Assembly: GCA_944336975.1 (NCBI GenBank)
Contig: CALVLH010000003.1
Span: 1-64,000, forward strand
Reading direction: 5' to 3'
Source of the DNA: an uncultured Clostridia bacterium
GTDB lineage: Bacteria > Bacillota > Clostridia > Christensenellales > Borkfalkiaceae
DNA length: 64,000 nt
Notes under the pieces: model-generated
The model's database searches: none
Told to the model about the DNA's origin: nothing
Seen by the model: only the letters and a program-made list of their open reading frames with translations
Shown: in pieces, positions 33,556 to 41,119 of the stretch
Position numbering within the stretch: position 1 is the first letter of the stretch
How the letters are laid out: each line of letters opens with the position of its first letter
Translations under genes and position numbers: made by a program

Positions 33556-35781
33556 ATGGATAAGATCCTTCAAGTCAAAAAACTGAAAGTATCCTTCCGC
33601 ACCGTGAACGGCACCGTCAAGGCGGTCCGCGACATCTCTTTCGACCTCGAACGGGGCGAAACGCTCGCGATCGTCGGCGAATCGGGTTCGGGAAAATCGG
33701 TCACATCCAAGGCGATCCTCGGCATTCTCGCGGGGAACGCCATCATCGAAGGCGGCGAGATCCTCTACGACGGGAAAGACCTGCTCAAAGTGGGCGAGGA
33801 CGATATGCACAAGATCAGAGGAGACAAGATCTCCATGATCTTCCAGGATCCGCTGTCTAGCCTCGATCCCATCGTCAAGATCGGCAAACAGATCACCGAG
33901 GCGATGCTCCTCAAAAACAAGGCGAACCGCCGTGCGGGCAGAAAGGAATTCAACACTATGCTCGCGCGCCTGAAAGTTTTCATGGACGAGGCGGTCGGCA
34001 AGGAAAATCCCGAGACGATCGCGCGGATCAAAGAACTGGTCGAAACGTTCGATAAGTTCAACATTTCCGCGCTCAAACTGGAAAATTCGTACAACATCGC
34101 GCATACGCGCGCCGAAGAGCTGTATGCGGACATCGAAGACTTGCTCTTCCGCACCGAACACAAGCAGAAGGCAGACATTCGCGCGAAGCTCATCGTCTTT
34201 TCCAAAAAGCTCGCCGCGGTCAGAGATCCGTTCCTCACGGCGAAGTACGAGGACAGGCTCTCCGCGATTGCCCTCAGGCTCAAAGAAGAGAGCGACCGTT
34301 TTAAGGAAAAATGGAGCGCCGTGCAGAGCGTGCGGCGTCTCATCACGGGCGAAGAGGTAAAAAGAGAGGTCCCCGAGACAACAGTCGCGCTCCTTTCGGA
34401 GTTGAAGGACCTGCTCAGAGAGATCTGTGAACAGACGAAGCCCAACTTCTTCCGCATCGGGTTCTATCAATACAAGAATCCCGGTTCCGCGCCCGAGCAG
34501 ATGGAAGTGGAAGAGCTCAACGAAAAAGCGCTCGCATATCTCAACGAGAATTTCATGAACGAATTTCTTGCGCTCGTCATCCGCGGCGTACAGCGTTCTT
34601 ATGAAAATTCGCTCGCCCTCAAACGCGAGGTGCCGGAAAAGATCGGCGCACTTCGGGAGTATTTCCTCGCGGGCTCGCCGGAAAAGAAAGAAACGCGCCG
34701 CCGTTGCGCAGAATTTTCCGCATTGGTGGAACGTTCCATCGACAGGCTTTCCGTCAATAAGGACAGTATTGCCTATACTTTCTCCAACAGTCTCAAAAAT
34801 GCGGTCGAACGCTATTTCTTCTATTGCAAAAACAATCCCAAAGAGGAGGCGCGTTACGAACGGCAGACCAAACGCCGCGACGCGCTCATCGCCAAGGGAA
34901 AGAACGTTGACTGGAAGGTCGTTCCCAAAGTCGTGATGGATCTCGGGGAGCAGATCCGCAACATCGTCGCCATTCTCGACCGTCTGGAAGAGAAGTATGC
35001 GGCGGATGTGGCGCAAGCGGACGCGTTCGACGGTCGCGCAAGGAGCGTTGAACTCATCGACTTTTTCAAGGACAAGGCGTCGCAGGTCGTGTATCGCGTC
35101 ACCAAGCGCATGGCGCGGGAGAAGGCGATCAAGCTGATGGACGAAGTGGGCATTCCCGAGCCGCGCATCCGTTACAATCAGTATCCCTTCGAGTTTTCGG
35201 GCGGGATGCGTCAGCGTATCGTCATCGCGATCGCGCTGGCGGCAAATCCCGACATCCTCATCTGCGACGAGCCGACGACCGCGCTGGACGTCACCATTCA
35301 GGCGCAGATCCTCGAACTCATCAACAAGCTGAAAGAGGAGAGAAATCTCTCCGTCATCTTCATCACGCACGATCTGGGCGTGGTTGCGAACATGGCGGAC
35401 AAGATCGCCGTCATGTATGCGGGCAAGATCGTCGAATACGGCACGGCGGACGACATTTTCTATGATCCCCGTCATCCGTACACCTGGGCTCTGCTTTCGT
35501 CCATGCCCGATCTCGATACCAACGAGAAGCTGGACGCGATCCCCGGCACGCCGCCGAATATGATCTATCCGCCCGTCGGAGACGCGTTTGCGGAACGCAA
35601 CAAGTACGCGTTGCAGATCGATTTCGAGCAGCAACCGCCCATGTTCGAGGTTTCGCCCACGCATTATGCGGCGACGTGGCTTCTCCATCCGGACGCACCC
35701 AAGGTGCCGATCCCTAAGACGATCACCGATCGCATCAAGCGCATGAAAAAATTAGGAGGCGCTGAGCATGGAAAACAATAA
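33556..35781 (+). CDS. oppD: OppD ATPase interrupted by a ~400-residue helical insertion
   Basis: ATP-hydrolysing subunit of the importer. Walker A GESGSGKS (residues 41-48), Q-loop FQDP (Gln 97), signature SGGMRQ (548-553), Walker B ICDEPTTALD (Asp 571) and H-loop FITHDLG are all intact, and the C-terminal oligopeptide-type extension (GTPPNMIYPP) is present. Between the Q-loop and the signature there are about 450 residues where usual OppD has about 55. The extra part (about 120-520) is highly charged, helical and coiled-coil-like and lies in the helical subdomain that faces the permease. The protein is 741 residues. No frameshift or stop is seen, and codon use matches the surroundings. It overlaps oppF by 14 bp. 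Confidence 0.92.
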   Translation: MDKILQVKKLKVSFRTVNGTVKAVRDISFDLERGETLAIVGESGSGKSVTSKAILGILAGNAIIEGGEILYDGKDLLKVGEDDMHKIRGDKISMIFQDPLSSLDPIVKIGKQITEAMLLKNKANRRAGRKEFNTMLARLKVFMDEAVGKENPETIARIKELVETFDKFNISALKLENSYNIAHTRAEELYADIEDLLFRTEHKQKADIRAKLIVFSKKLAAVRDPFLTAKYEDRLSAIALRLKEESDRFKEKWSAVQSVRRLITGEEVKREVPETTVALLSELKDLLREICEQTKPNFFRIGFYQYKNPGSAPEQMEVEELNEKALAYLNENFMNEFLALVIRGVQRSYENSLALKREVPEKIGALREYFLAGSPEKKETRRRCAEFSALVERSIDRLSVNKDSIAYTFSNSLKNAVERYFFYCKNNPKEEARYERQTKRRDALIAKGKNVDWKVVPKVVMDLGEQIRNIVAILDRLEEKYAADVAQADAFDGRARSVELIDFFKDKASQVVYRVTKRMAREKAIKLMDEVGIPEPRIRYNQYPFEFSGGMRQRIVIAIALAANPDILICDEPTTALDVTIQAQILELINKLKEERNLSVIFITHDLGVVANMADKIAVMYAGKIVEYGTADDIFYDPRHPYTWALLSSMPDLDTNEKLDAIPGTPPNMIYPPVGDAFAERNKYALQIDFEQQPPMFEVSPTHYAATWLLHPDAPKVPIPKTITDRIKRMKKLGGAEHGKQ

Positions 35782-37027
35782 CGAAGTATTGCTCCGCGTC
35801 GAGCACTTGTGCCAGTATTTCAAAATGGGGCGCAAGGAACTCAAAGCGGTGGACGACGTCAATTTTGAGATCAGAAAGGGTGAAGTGTTCGGACTGGTCG
35901 GCGAATCAGGTTGCGGCAAGACGACGACGGGGCGCTCCATTATAAAGCTGTACGACATCACTTCGGGCAATATCTACTTCAAGGGACAGCGCATCTGCGC
36001 GGGGACTCGATCTTACCGCGATGCGATCGCGGCGGCGGCGAAGGAGAAGAAAGAAGCGATCCGCGCGGCAAAAGCGGAGCGGAAAGCGGATCCTTCCAAG
36101 GCAGAGGAATGCCGCAAAAAGATCGACGACGCGAAGGCGGCTTTTACGATCGTTCTTCTCGAAAACAAGAAGAACATCGAGGACGCCCGCCGCGATCACA
36201 CCAAATCGGACAAGGAGTATTCGGATAAACTGCTCGCCGAGCTGAAAACCAAGTACGAAGCTCTGTTCGAGGAGGCGAAAGAGGATCCCGAACAGACGAA
36301 AAAGCTGAAAAAAGAATACCGCAAAGAGCGTTCGATCGCGAAAAAGACCAAGCTGATCACAAAGATCCAGATGATCTTCCAAGATCCCATCGCGTCGCTC
36401 AACCCGCGCATGACCGTGCGCGAGATCGTCTCCGAGGGACTCGTCATCAACGGGATCAGGGATAAGAAGTATATCGACGAAAAGGTATATGAGATCCTCG
36501 AAATGGTCGGACTCGTGCGCGAGCACGCGGGGCGCTATCCTCACGAATTTTCGGGCGGTCAGCGCCAGCGTATCGGGATCGCACGGTCGGTCATCATGCA
36601 CCCCGACATGATCATCGCGGACGAACCCATCTCCGCGCTCGACGTATCCATCCAGGCGCAGGTCATCAACCTGCTGAACGAATTGCGCGATAAACTGGGG
36701 CTGACCATTCTCTTCATCGCGCACGATCTTTCCGTCGTCAAATATTTCTCCGATCGCATCGGCGTCATGTACTTCGGAAAGATGGTCGAGCTCGCGCCCT
36801 CGGATGAATTGTTCGCGCATCCTCTGCATCCTTATACGAAGTCGCTCCTTTCGGCGATCCCGTTGCCCGATCCGCATTACGAGAAGAAGCGCACCAGGAT
36901 CACCTATAACCCGATCGCGGAACACGATTATTCCGTGGATAAACCGTCCATGCGAGAGGTGGCGCCGGGGCATTTCGTCTATTGCAACGACGCGGAAGAA
37001 CTCAAATACAGGGAAGAACTGAAGTGA
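35768..37027 (+). CDS. oppF: OppF ATPase with ~110-residue coiled-coil insertion
   Basis: Second ATPase subunit. Walker A GESGCGKT (residues 45-52), Q-loop FQDP (Gln 205), signature SGGQRQ (262-267), Walker B IADEPISALD and H-loop FIAHDLS are intact. The distance from Walker A to the Q-loop is about 150 residues instead of about 45. The extra stretch (about 80-195) is rich in Lys, Glu, Arg and Ala and looks like a helical hairpin. The insertion position differs from the one in OppD (before instead of after the Q-loop). Total 419 residues. It is followed after 7 bp by a small membrane protein gene. Confidence 0.92.
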   Translation: MENNNEVLLRVEHLCQYFKMGRKELKAVDDVNFEIRKGEVFGLVGESGCGKTTTGRSIIKLYDITSGNIYFKGQRICAGTRSYRDAIAAAAKEKKEAIRAAKAERKADPSKAEECRKKIDDAKAAFTIVLLENKKNIEDARRDHTKSDKEYSDKLLAELKTKYEALFEEAKEDPEQTKKLKKEYRKERSIAKKTKLITKIQMIFQDPIASLNPRMTVREIVSEGLVINGIRDKKYIDEKVYEILEMVGLVREHAGRYPHEFSGGQRQRIGIARSVIMHPDMIIADEPISALDVSIQAQVINLLNELRDKLGLTILFIAHDLSVVKYFSDRIGVMYFGKMVELAPSDELFAHPLHPYTKSLLSAIPLPDPHYEKKRTRITYNPIAEHDYSVDKPSMREVAPGHFVYCNDAEELKYREELK

Positions 37028-37034
37028 GGTCATT

Positions 37035-37445
37035 TTGAAGAAAAGCATCCTGAAAATCATATCCGCATACGCCGTATGCCTGGCGCTGGGCGCCGCGATG
37101 CTCCTGATCGTGTTGTTTGCCTATGGTTATTTCGGCATGACGGATTGGGCAGAAAAATGCAAGGTGCTTTGCGACGCGTTTACCGTCCCCGGACTGCTGC
37201 TCATGCTCTTTTCGGCACTCGTCTTTCTGAGCAATCACGGCGCGTTTGCGGGGATCGGATACGGCGTGGGACGTTTTTTCAAAATGCTCATCCCGTTTTT
37301 GAAGTATAAGGACGAAACGTACGCGGAATACAAAGAGCGCAAATACGGAAACGGCGGCATCAAGGGATATTCCTGTATCTTCTTTTCGGGTCTTGCCTAT
37401 TTTCTCGTCGCGATCGCGCTTCTGATCGTGTACGTCGGACTGTAA
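37035..37445 (+). CDS. DUF3899-like small membrane protein
   Basis: A 136-residue protein with three to four transmembrane helices. The segment around TVPGLLLMLFSALVFLSNHGAFAGIGYGVGRFF fits the DUF3899 family of unknown function. The start is a TTG at 37035 with GAGGT 5 nt upstream. It lies seven bases after oppF and before the operon's terminator, so it is co-transcribed with the peptide transporter; whether it helps the transporter is unknown. Confidence 0.75.
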   Translation: MKKSILKIISAYAVCLALGAAMLLIVLFAYGYFGMTDWAEKCKVLCDAFTVPGLLLMLFSALVFLSNHGAFAGIGYGVGRFFKMLIPFLKYKDETYAEYKERKYGNGGIKGYSCIFFSGLAYFLVAIALLIVYVGL

Positions 37446-37500
37446 CGCGAAGGGGATCTTTCCGATCGCGTTCGTCCGCGACAATTCAAGGACAAACATT

Positions 37501-37535
37501 GCCCGCCCGCATCAAAAATGCGGGCGGGCATTTTT
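37501..37535 (+). terminator. terminator of the opp operon
   Basis: A 12-bp stem (37501-37512 with 37518-37529), loop CAAAA, tail ATTTTT. Confidence 0.9.
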
Positions 37536-37940
37536 ATGTTCGGAGCGATCGGCATGGGAAAAGCGCTTCCTTCGCCGCGCTGTTCGGGCTTCGAACGGCG
37601 GCAAAAACGGATGGGAAGGCCGTCTGTCCATGCCAGGGAAAGGAGCGGAACCCTCGGACATGGTTGCCGCGCGCCGTCCGTTCTTAGGCAAGGTATGGAG
37701 AGTCTGTCGGGCGGACACGGTCGTGCTTTTTTCGCCGCCGTACGGTCATGGTATGCCCGTACGGCGGGCTTTTGTCCCGTCTCTGCACTTGGTCAAGCGG
37801 AGGGCGGCACGGGCGCGGAAACGCCCTTTCCCGCGGCGATCGCACGCGCGGCGAACCTTCGTTTCGGGTACTTTGAGGAACGGGGCAAGACGCCGTCGCG
37901 GCGGCGCATACGGACAAAGGCGTCTTTCATATACTGTGGT
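37536..37940. other. 405-bp gap without a convincing gene
   Basis: One plus-strand frame stays open through this stretch into the next gene, but its composition (Arg, Gly and Ala runs, no conserved look) and lack of start signals argue against coding. Inverted repeats occur at 37736-37768 (CGCCGTACGG / CCGTACGGCG) and around 37627-37665, so a structured RNA is possible but unsupported. Confidence 0.5.
37906..37935 (+). promoter_or_regulatory. possible sigma-E-type promoter
   Basis: CATATACT (37928-37935) matches the sigma-E -10 consensus CATACANT at 7 of 8 positions, and GCATACG (37906-37912) lies 15 bp upstream. It could equally be a sigma-A TATACT box without a -35. The following ATG is only five bases away. 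Confidence 0.3.
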
Positions 37941-38651
37941 ATGGATTCCTGTTATAAGACAAATTATCTCCGCAGAAAGCGCAAAACCGCCGTCCTGCCC
38001 GTGATCGCCGTTTTTTCGCTTTGCCTGTGTCTTTTCCTCGGCATATTCGCCTGGAACGGGCGCAATTCCAAGACGGTCTCCCTGTCGCAGGAGTATTTTC
38101 TCGTTGTGCGCGAATGCGTATCGGCGACCGCCGCAGCGGTCGCGGGGGAAGTGTATCTTTCGGGCGGCGCGGGGTATCTCTACGAGACGGGCGGAAAGAG
38201 CCTCGTCGTTCTCGCCGGCTATTTCAGCGAGACGGCGGCGGAGTCCGTCTGCCGCACTCTGAGCGAAAAGGGCACCGAAGCGAGCGTGCTCTGCGTTTCT
38301 CCGCAAGAGATCGTCGTCAGAGGGAGCGACGCGGAAAATGCGCCGTTGGTGGAGGCGAACGCGCTCACCGCGGACAGTTGTATCCGTTTGCTGTATCGGA
38401 CGGCGAACGGGCTCGAGCGGACGGAATGTTCCCAGGAAGAGGCGCGCGCCGCGCTCCGCGGCGTGGCGGCGGCGCTGAGCGGATTGTGCGATTCCAACGG
38501 CGAAGGGATGTTCCGCGAGTGGAATGCCGCGCTCCGTTCCGCCGAGCGAAAGGCGAAGGAGATCGCGGAGGGGCTTATCTTTGCCAAAGACGTGCGCTAT
38601 CTTCAGGTACAACTTTGCCTGACAGTCGCTTGCGCGTCCGATTATTTTTGA
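37941..38651 (+). CDS. single-pass membrane protein with SPOR-like segment
   Basis: Unknown function. In 236 residues there is a short basic N-terminus, one transmembrane anchor (TAVLPVIAVFSLCLCLFLGIFAW, about 16-38) and an outside region. Residues about 85-120 (SLVVLAGYFSETAAESVCRTLSEKGTEASVL) resemble a SPOR-domain repeat, a fold that binds denuded peptidoglycan at division or spore septa. The rest is alanine-rich helix. The ATG at 37941 has no good ribosome site, and the only promoter candidate is sporulation-like and very close. A role in the spore or septum is a guess. Confidence 0.6.
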   Translation: MDSCYKTNYLRRKRKTAVLPVIAVFSLCLCLFLGIFAWNGRNSKTVSLSQEYFLVVRECVSATAAAVAGEVYLSGGAGYLYETGGKSLVVLAGYFSETAAESVCRTLSEKGTEASVLCVSPQEIVVRGSDAENAPLVEANALTADSCIRLLYRTANGLERTECSQEEARAALRGVAAALSGLCDSNGEGMFREWNAALRSAERKAKEIAEGLIFAKDVRYLQVQLCLTVACASDYF

Positions 38652-38658
38652 TTTTCCC

Positions 38659-38687
38659 TTGCAAAATAATCTCGGATTGTGTATAAT
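38659..38687 (+). promoter_or_regulatory. sigma-A promoter giving a leaderless transcript
   Basis: TTGCAA (38659-38664), 17-bp spacer, TATAAT (38682-38687), then six bases to the ATG at 38694. Confidence 0.8.
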
Positions 38688-38693
38688 AATAGT

Positions 38694-39590
38694 ATGAAAT
38701 GTCTATTCCTATATAATCCGAACAGCGGCAGGGGGAAGATCGCGGGGAATATCGGAAAGATCAGAAAGAAATTGCATACCCGATACGAAAAGGTCGTGAT
38801 ATATGCTGCGAACGGAGCGCAGGATCTGGAAAACAAGATCCGTGAAAGCGTGGGCAAATATGACGCCATCATCTTTTCGGGCGGGGACGGAACGTTCAAC
38901 AACGTATTGCAGGGCGTCGGGGAAGCCGACGTCCAGCTTGGCTATATCCCGAGCGGAACGGTCAACGACGTGGCGCGTTCTCTCAAGATCCCGCGGAGCA
39001 TCAACGGCGCGCTCAAAGTCATTCTCAAAGGGCATTCCAGGCGGCTGGATTGTATGCGCGTCAACGGGGAACGCTATGCGATGTATATCGCGGCGGCAGG
39101 CGCCTTTACGGAGGCGACGTACCGCACGCCGCAAAAACAAAAGCGCGCGCTCGGGGCGCTCGCATATGCGTTTGAGGGGATCCGCAACAATCTCAATTTC
39201 GAGGTGTTTCCCCTGCGGGTGGAATGCGGGGGAAAGGTTTTGGAAACGCACGCCGTGCTCATCCTCGCCATGAACGGAAAATCGGTTGCGGGATTTCCCA
39301 TCAACCGCGACAGCAGCATGACGGACGGAAAAATAGAAGTCGCCGTCATTCACCAGGCGGAGCGTCCCGGGCTTTTGCGGCGGATCGGCGCGTTTTTTTC
39401 GGTGGCGTCCCTCATCGTATTCGGCTGTCGCATTCACAAGAAGGATATTACCTATCTGAAAGGTCCGAAACTGGTCGTCAAAACGTCGGAAAGTCTCGTT
39501 TGGGATTTCGACGGCGAAGAGGGGATCCGCGGGGATGTGGAAATAGAAGTGTGTCAGCGCCGCGTGAAATTATTTGTTCCGAAAAAATAA
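38694..39590 (+). CDS. diacylglycerol/lipid kinase family protein (DagK/YegS-like)
   Basis: Cytoplasmic, membrane-associated lipid kinase of the DAGK catalytic family. The 298-residue protein starts with LFLYNPNSGRGK, has the nucleotide-binding FSGGDGTFNNVLQG (about 60-73) and LGYIPSGTVNDVARSL, and the C-terminal DGEEG metal-binding region, all diagnostic. Probable activity is phosphorylation of diacylglycerol for recycling into phospholipids, or of an undecaprenol-like lipid. The ATG is six bases after a perfect -10 box and has no ribosome site. An earlier GTG lies inside the promoter and is rejected. Confidence 0.88.
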   Translation: MKCLFLYNPNSGRGKIAGNIGKIRKKLHTRYEKVVIYAANGAQDLENKIRESVGKYDAIIFSGGDGTFNNVLQGVGEADVQLGYIPSGTVNDVARSLKIPRSINGALKVILKGHSRRLDCMRVNGERYAMYIAAAGAFTEATYRTPQKQKRALGALAYAFEGIRNNLNFEVFPLRVECGGKVLETHAVLILAMNGKSVAGFPINRDSSMTDGKIEVAVIHQAERPGLLRRIGAFFSVASLIVFGCRIHKKDITYLKGPKLVVKTSESLVWDFDGEEGIRGDVEIEVCQRRVKLFVPKK

Positions 39591-39620
39591 AAAAATATGC
39601 AAAAACAGGCGTGAAAACGC

Positions 39621-39649
39621 TTGCAATTTATCCGTATTTTTTCTATAAT
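39621..39649 (+). promoter_or_regulatory. sigma-A promoter of tRNA-Thr
   Basis: TTGCAA (39621-39626), 17-bp spacer, TATAAT (39644-39649), 45 bp before the mature tRNA. Confidence 0.78.
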
Positions 39650-39694
39650 GAATAAGCGTTTGCGGGGAGCGGTCCCGCGGACGGATACGGATAT

Positions 39695-39770
39695 GCTACT
39701 GTGGCTCAGTCGGTAGAGCAGCTGATTCGTAATCAGCAGGTCGCCGGTTCAAGTCCGGCCAGTAGCTCCA
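39695..39770 (+). tRNA. tRNA-Thr (anticodon CGT)
   Basis: A 76-nt cloverleaf: acceptor GCTACTG/CAGTAGC, D arm GCTC...GAGC, anticodon stem GCTGA/TCAGC with loop TTCGTAA (anticodon CGT, reads ACG), T arm GCCGG-TTCAAGT-CCGGC, discriminator T and encoded CCA. Confidence 0.97.
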
Positions 39771-39771
39771 G

Positions 39772-39829
39772 AAAGCCTATATCTTGGTGTTTGAAAGGAA
39801 GTCAACGCAAGATATAGGCTTTTTCTTTT
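39772..39829 (+). terminator. terminator after tRNA-Thr
   Basis: A 14-15-bp stem (39773-39786 with 39808-39821), 21-nt loop and a T-rich tail. The long AT-rich stem next to a tRNA is also where an integrative element would attach. Confidence 0.85.
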
Positions 39830-39866
39830 GCTTTTTTTACCGATTTTTGCCCGATTTAGTGTCAGA

Positions 39867-39995
39867 TTAAGTGTCAATCCCGTTTTTGTCCTTTGAAAAA
39901 AGCCTGCGCACGTCCTCGGAAACGTTTCCGATTTAGACTTTTTGCGCGTGAGTATAGCGGTTTTCTGTCATATCAAGGGAAGCGTTTCCCATCCG
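39867..39995 (-). pseudogene. remnant of a tyrosine recombinase/integrase (C-terminal end)
   Basis: On the minus strand one frame reads RMGNASLDMTENRYTHAQKV, a TAA stop (39935-39933), then IGNVSEDVRRLFSKDKNGID, Thr and a second TAA. The first part matches the C-terminal core of phage-type integrases: the (L/M)GH-ASxxMTxxxYTH box with the catalytic tyrosine, but with Asn in place of the conserved His. Upstream of it similarity stops, so only about 40 codons survive, broken by a stop. Its position, 3' end towards the 3' end of tRNA-Thr about 100 bp away, is the usual place for an integrase gene of an element inserted in a tRNA. It is a dead fragment of a lost element. Confidence 0.75.
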
Positions 39996-40025
39996 ACGGG
40001 AACGACGGAATTTTATCCGCCGCCC

Positions 40026-40054
40026 TTGTCAAAACGGGGAAAACGTGTTATAAT
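40026..40054 (+). promoter_or_regulatory. sigma-A promoter giving a leaderless transcript
   Basis: TTGTCA (40026-40031), 17-bp spacer, TATAAT (40049-40054), then six bases to the ATG at 40061. Confidence 0.8.
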
Positions 40055-40060
40055 ACGGGC

Positions 40061-40852
40061 ATGAAACTTATCATGTTTTGCGATTACGGATTAGACGACG
40101 CCGCGGCGACCAACGACATTCTCCGCCATGCGGAGGGATACGACGGCGCGGATATTGTGGCGATCGGGGGGAACGTGCCTCCCGAAGTCGCGTTGACGAA
40201 CGGAAAGAAACTCCTTTCGGCGATCGGGGGAGAGCTTGGCGCCGTGCGCCTCGTCGATACCACGGCGGAAAGACAGCCGTATGAATTTCTCAAAGACATC
40301 CACGGCGACGACGGGATGGGCGATCTGTTCACAGACGCGCCTTCGCCCGTGCCCGTTATCCGCTATGCGGAATGGCTGAAAGAAGAGCATGGAGAGTTCG
40401 ATGTGCTGAGCCTGGGACCGATGACGCTCGTGACGGCGTTGCTGGAACGCGCTTCGCCGCGCAAGTTTGTGTTCATGGGCGGGAATATTGCGGAGGAGCC
40501 GAATTTTCACGGGTATGAATTCAATCACGCGCTCGACCGCGCGGCGTTTACCGCCTGCGCGAAATATGCGCACGTCGCGATCACGATGGACACTTGCCGC
40601 GTTCCCGAACTCAATATTCAGGAAAAGGCGCTCGAAGGGGACAGCCTCGCCGTCCGCCTTGCCAATCGTTCGCGGGAAATGACCTTCCGTTCGGGCGAAA
40701 AGGGCTGTTATGTCTGGGACGATATGGCGGTAAAATACCTGCGCCACCCCGAATGGTTTGCGTGCAGGGAACGCACGGATCGTGACGGAAACAGGCTGAC
40801 CGTCGCGGAATACATCCTGAAGAAGACGTATCCCCAGATTTTGGAAGTGTGA
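40061..40852 (+). CDS. inosine/uridine-preferring nucleoside hydrolase family protein
   Basis: Splits ribonucleosides into base and ribose for salvage. The 263-residue protein aligns with the IunH fold: the calcium-site start is MFCDYGLDDAAATND (family DxDxGxDD, here with the first Asp replaced by Phe), the middle VFMGGNIAEEPNFHGYEFNHALD matches the GGN...EFN block, and WDDMAVKYL supplies the late aspartate. The divergent first motif makes specificity uncertain. It starts six bases after TATAAT with no ribosome site. It is monocistronic, ending at a strong terminator. With ade and rdgB it gives this stretch a purine-salvage flavour. Confidence 0.82.
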   Translation: MKLIMFCDYGLDDAAATNDILRHAEGYDGADIVAIGGNVPPEVALTNGKKLLSAIGGELGAVRLVDTTAERQPYEFLKDIHGDDGMGDLFTDAPSPVPVIRYAEWLKEEHGEFDVLSLGPMTLVTALLERASPRKFVFMGGNIAEEPNFHGYEFNHALDRAAFTACAKYAHVAITMDTCRVPELNIQEKALEGDSLAVRLANRSREMTFRSGEKGCYVWDDMAVKYLRHPEWFACRERTDRDGNRLTVAEYILKKTYPQILEV

Positions 40853-40871
40853 CGTCCGTAAAAGGAGAATG

Positions 40872-40914
40872 CGGCGCGCCCCGAACATAAAGTTCGGGGC
40901 GCGCCGTTTTTTTT
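40872..40914 (+). terminator. terminator after the nucleoside hydrolase gene
   Basis: A 15-bp perfect GC-rich stem (40872-40886 with 40892-40906), loop ATAAA, eight T residues. Confidence 0.93.
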
Positions 40915-40957
40915 GTATAGAACGAAAAGCGTCGAAAAATCCGACGGAAGATAGGGA

Positions 40958-41038
40958 ATGCTCGACAAAAACGACGGGGGAAAGTCCGACGACAGCGGCA
41001 AGGAAGGCTTGACGGAAACCAACCATATAATGGCTTGA
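40958..41038 (+). CDS. possible 26-residue peptide (weak)
   Basis: A short open frame (MLDKNDGGKSDDSGKEGLTE, then TNHIMA) with GGAAG 8 nt upstream lies in the 200-bp gap between two terminators. The peptide is very hydrophilic. There is no good promoter and no known family. It may be chance; it is listed because nothing else explains the gap. Confidence 0.2.
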   Translation: MLDKNDGGKSDDSGKEGLTETNHIMA

Positions 41039-41078
41039 ACACCCGACGGGAAGGGGGTATAAGACAGATAGGAATAAA

Positions 41079-41113
41079 GAAAGGTCCGACGCTTTTTTGC
41101 GTCGGACCTTTTA
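41079..41113 (-). terminator. bidirectional terminator between nucleoside hydrolase region and GH43
   Basis: A 12-bp perfect stem (41081-41092 with 41099-41110) with loop TTTTTT. On the minus strand it is followed by TTTCTTTATT and ends the GH43 gene; on the plus strand it is followed by TTTTAT. Confidence 0.85.
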
Positions 41114-41119
41114 TCGCAT

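Noticed and set aside
31936..35688. Very long open frame antisense to the opp genes, and a similar one antisense to 5093-8032.
   Set aside because: They mirror strongly coding plus-strand genes with high GC at third positions, have Arg/His/Asp-rich nonsense composition and no ribosome sites.
37518..37940. Longer N-terminus for the SPOR-like protein.
   Set aside because: It would start inside the opp terminator and bury the membrane anchor in the middle of a low-quality sequence; no start signal is present.
39916..39990. Two LacI/CcpA-like palindromes (TCGGAAACGTTTCCGA at 39916-39931 and GGGAAGCGTTTCCC at 39977-39990) upstream of the nucleoside hydrolase gene.
   Set aside because: Both fall inside the integrase remnant and encode its GNVS and GNAS stretches, so the symmetry is more simply explained by coding history. 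Neither overlaps the mapped -35/-10.
41009..41031. Promoter TTGACG...TATAAT.
   Set aside because: The spacing is only 11 bp, far from the 17 bp seen at nearly all other promoters in this window.
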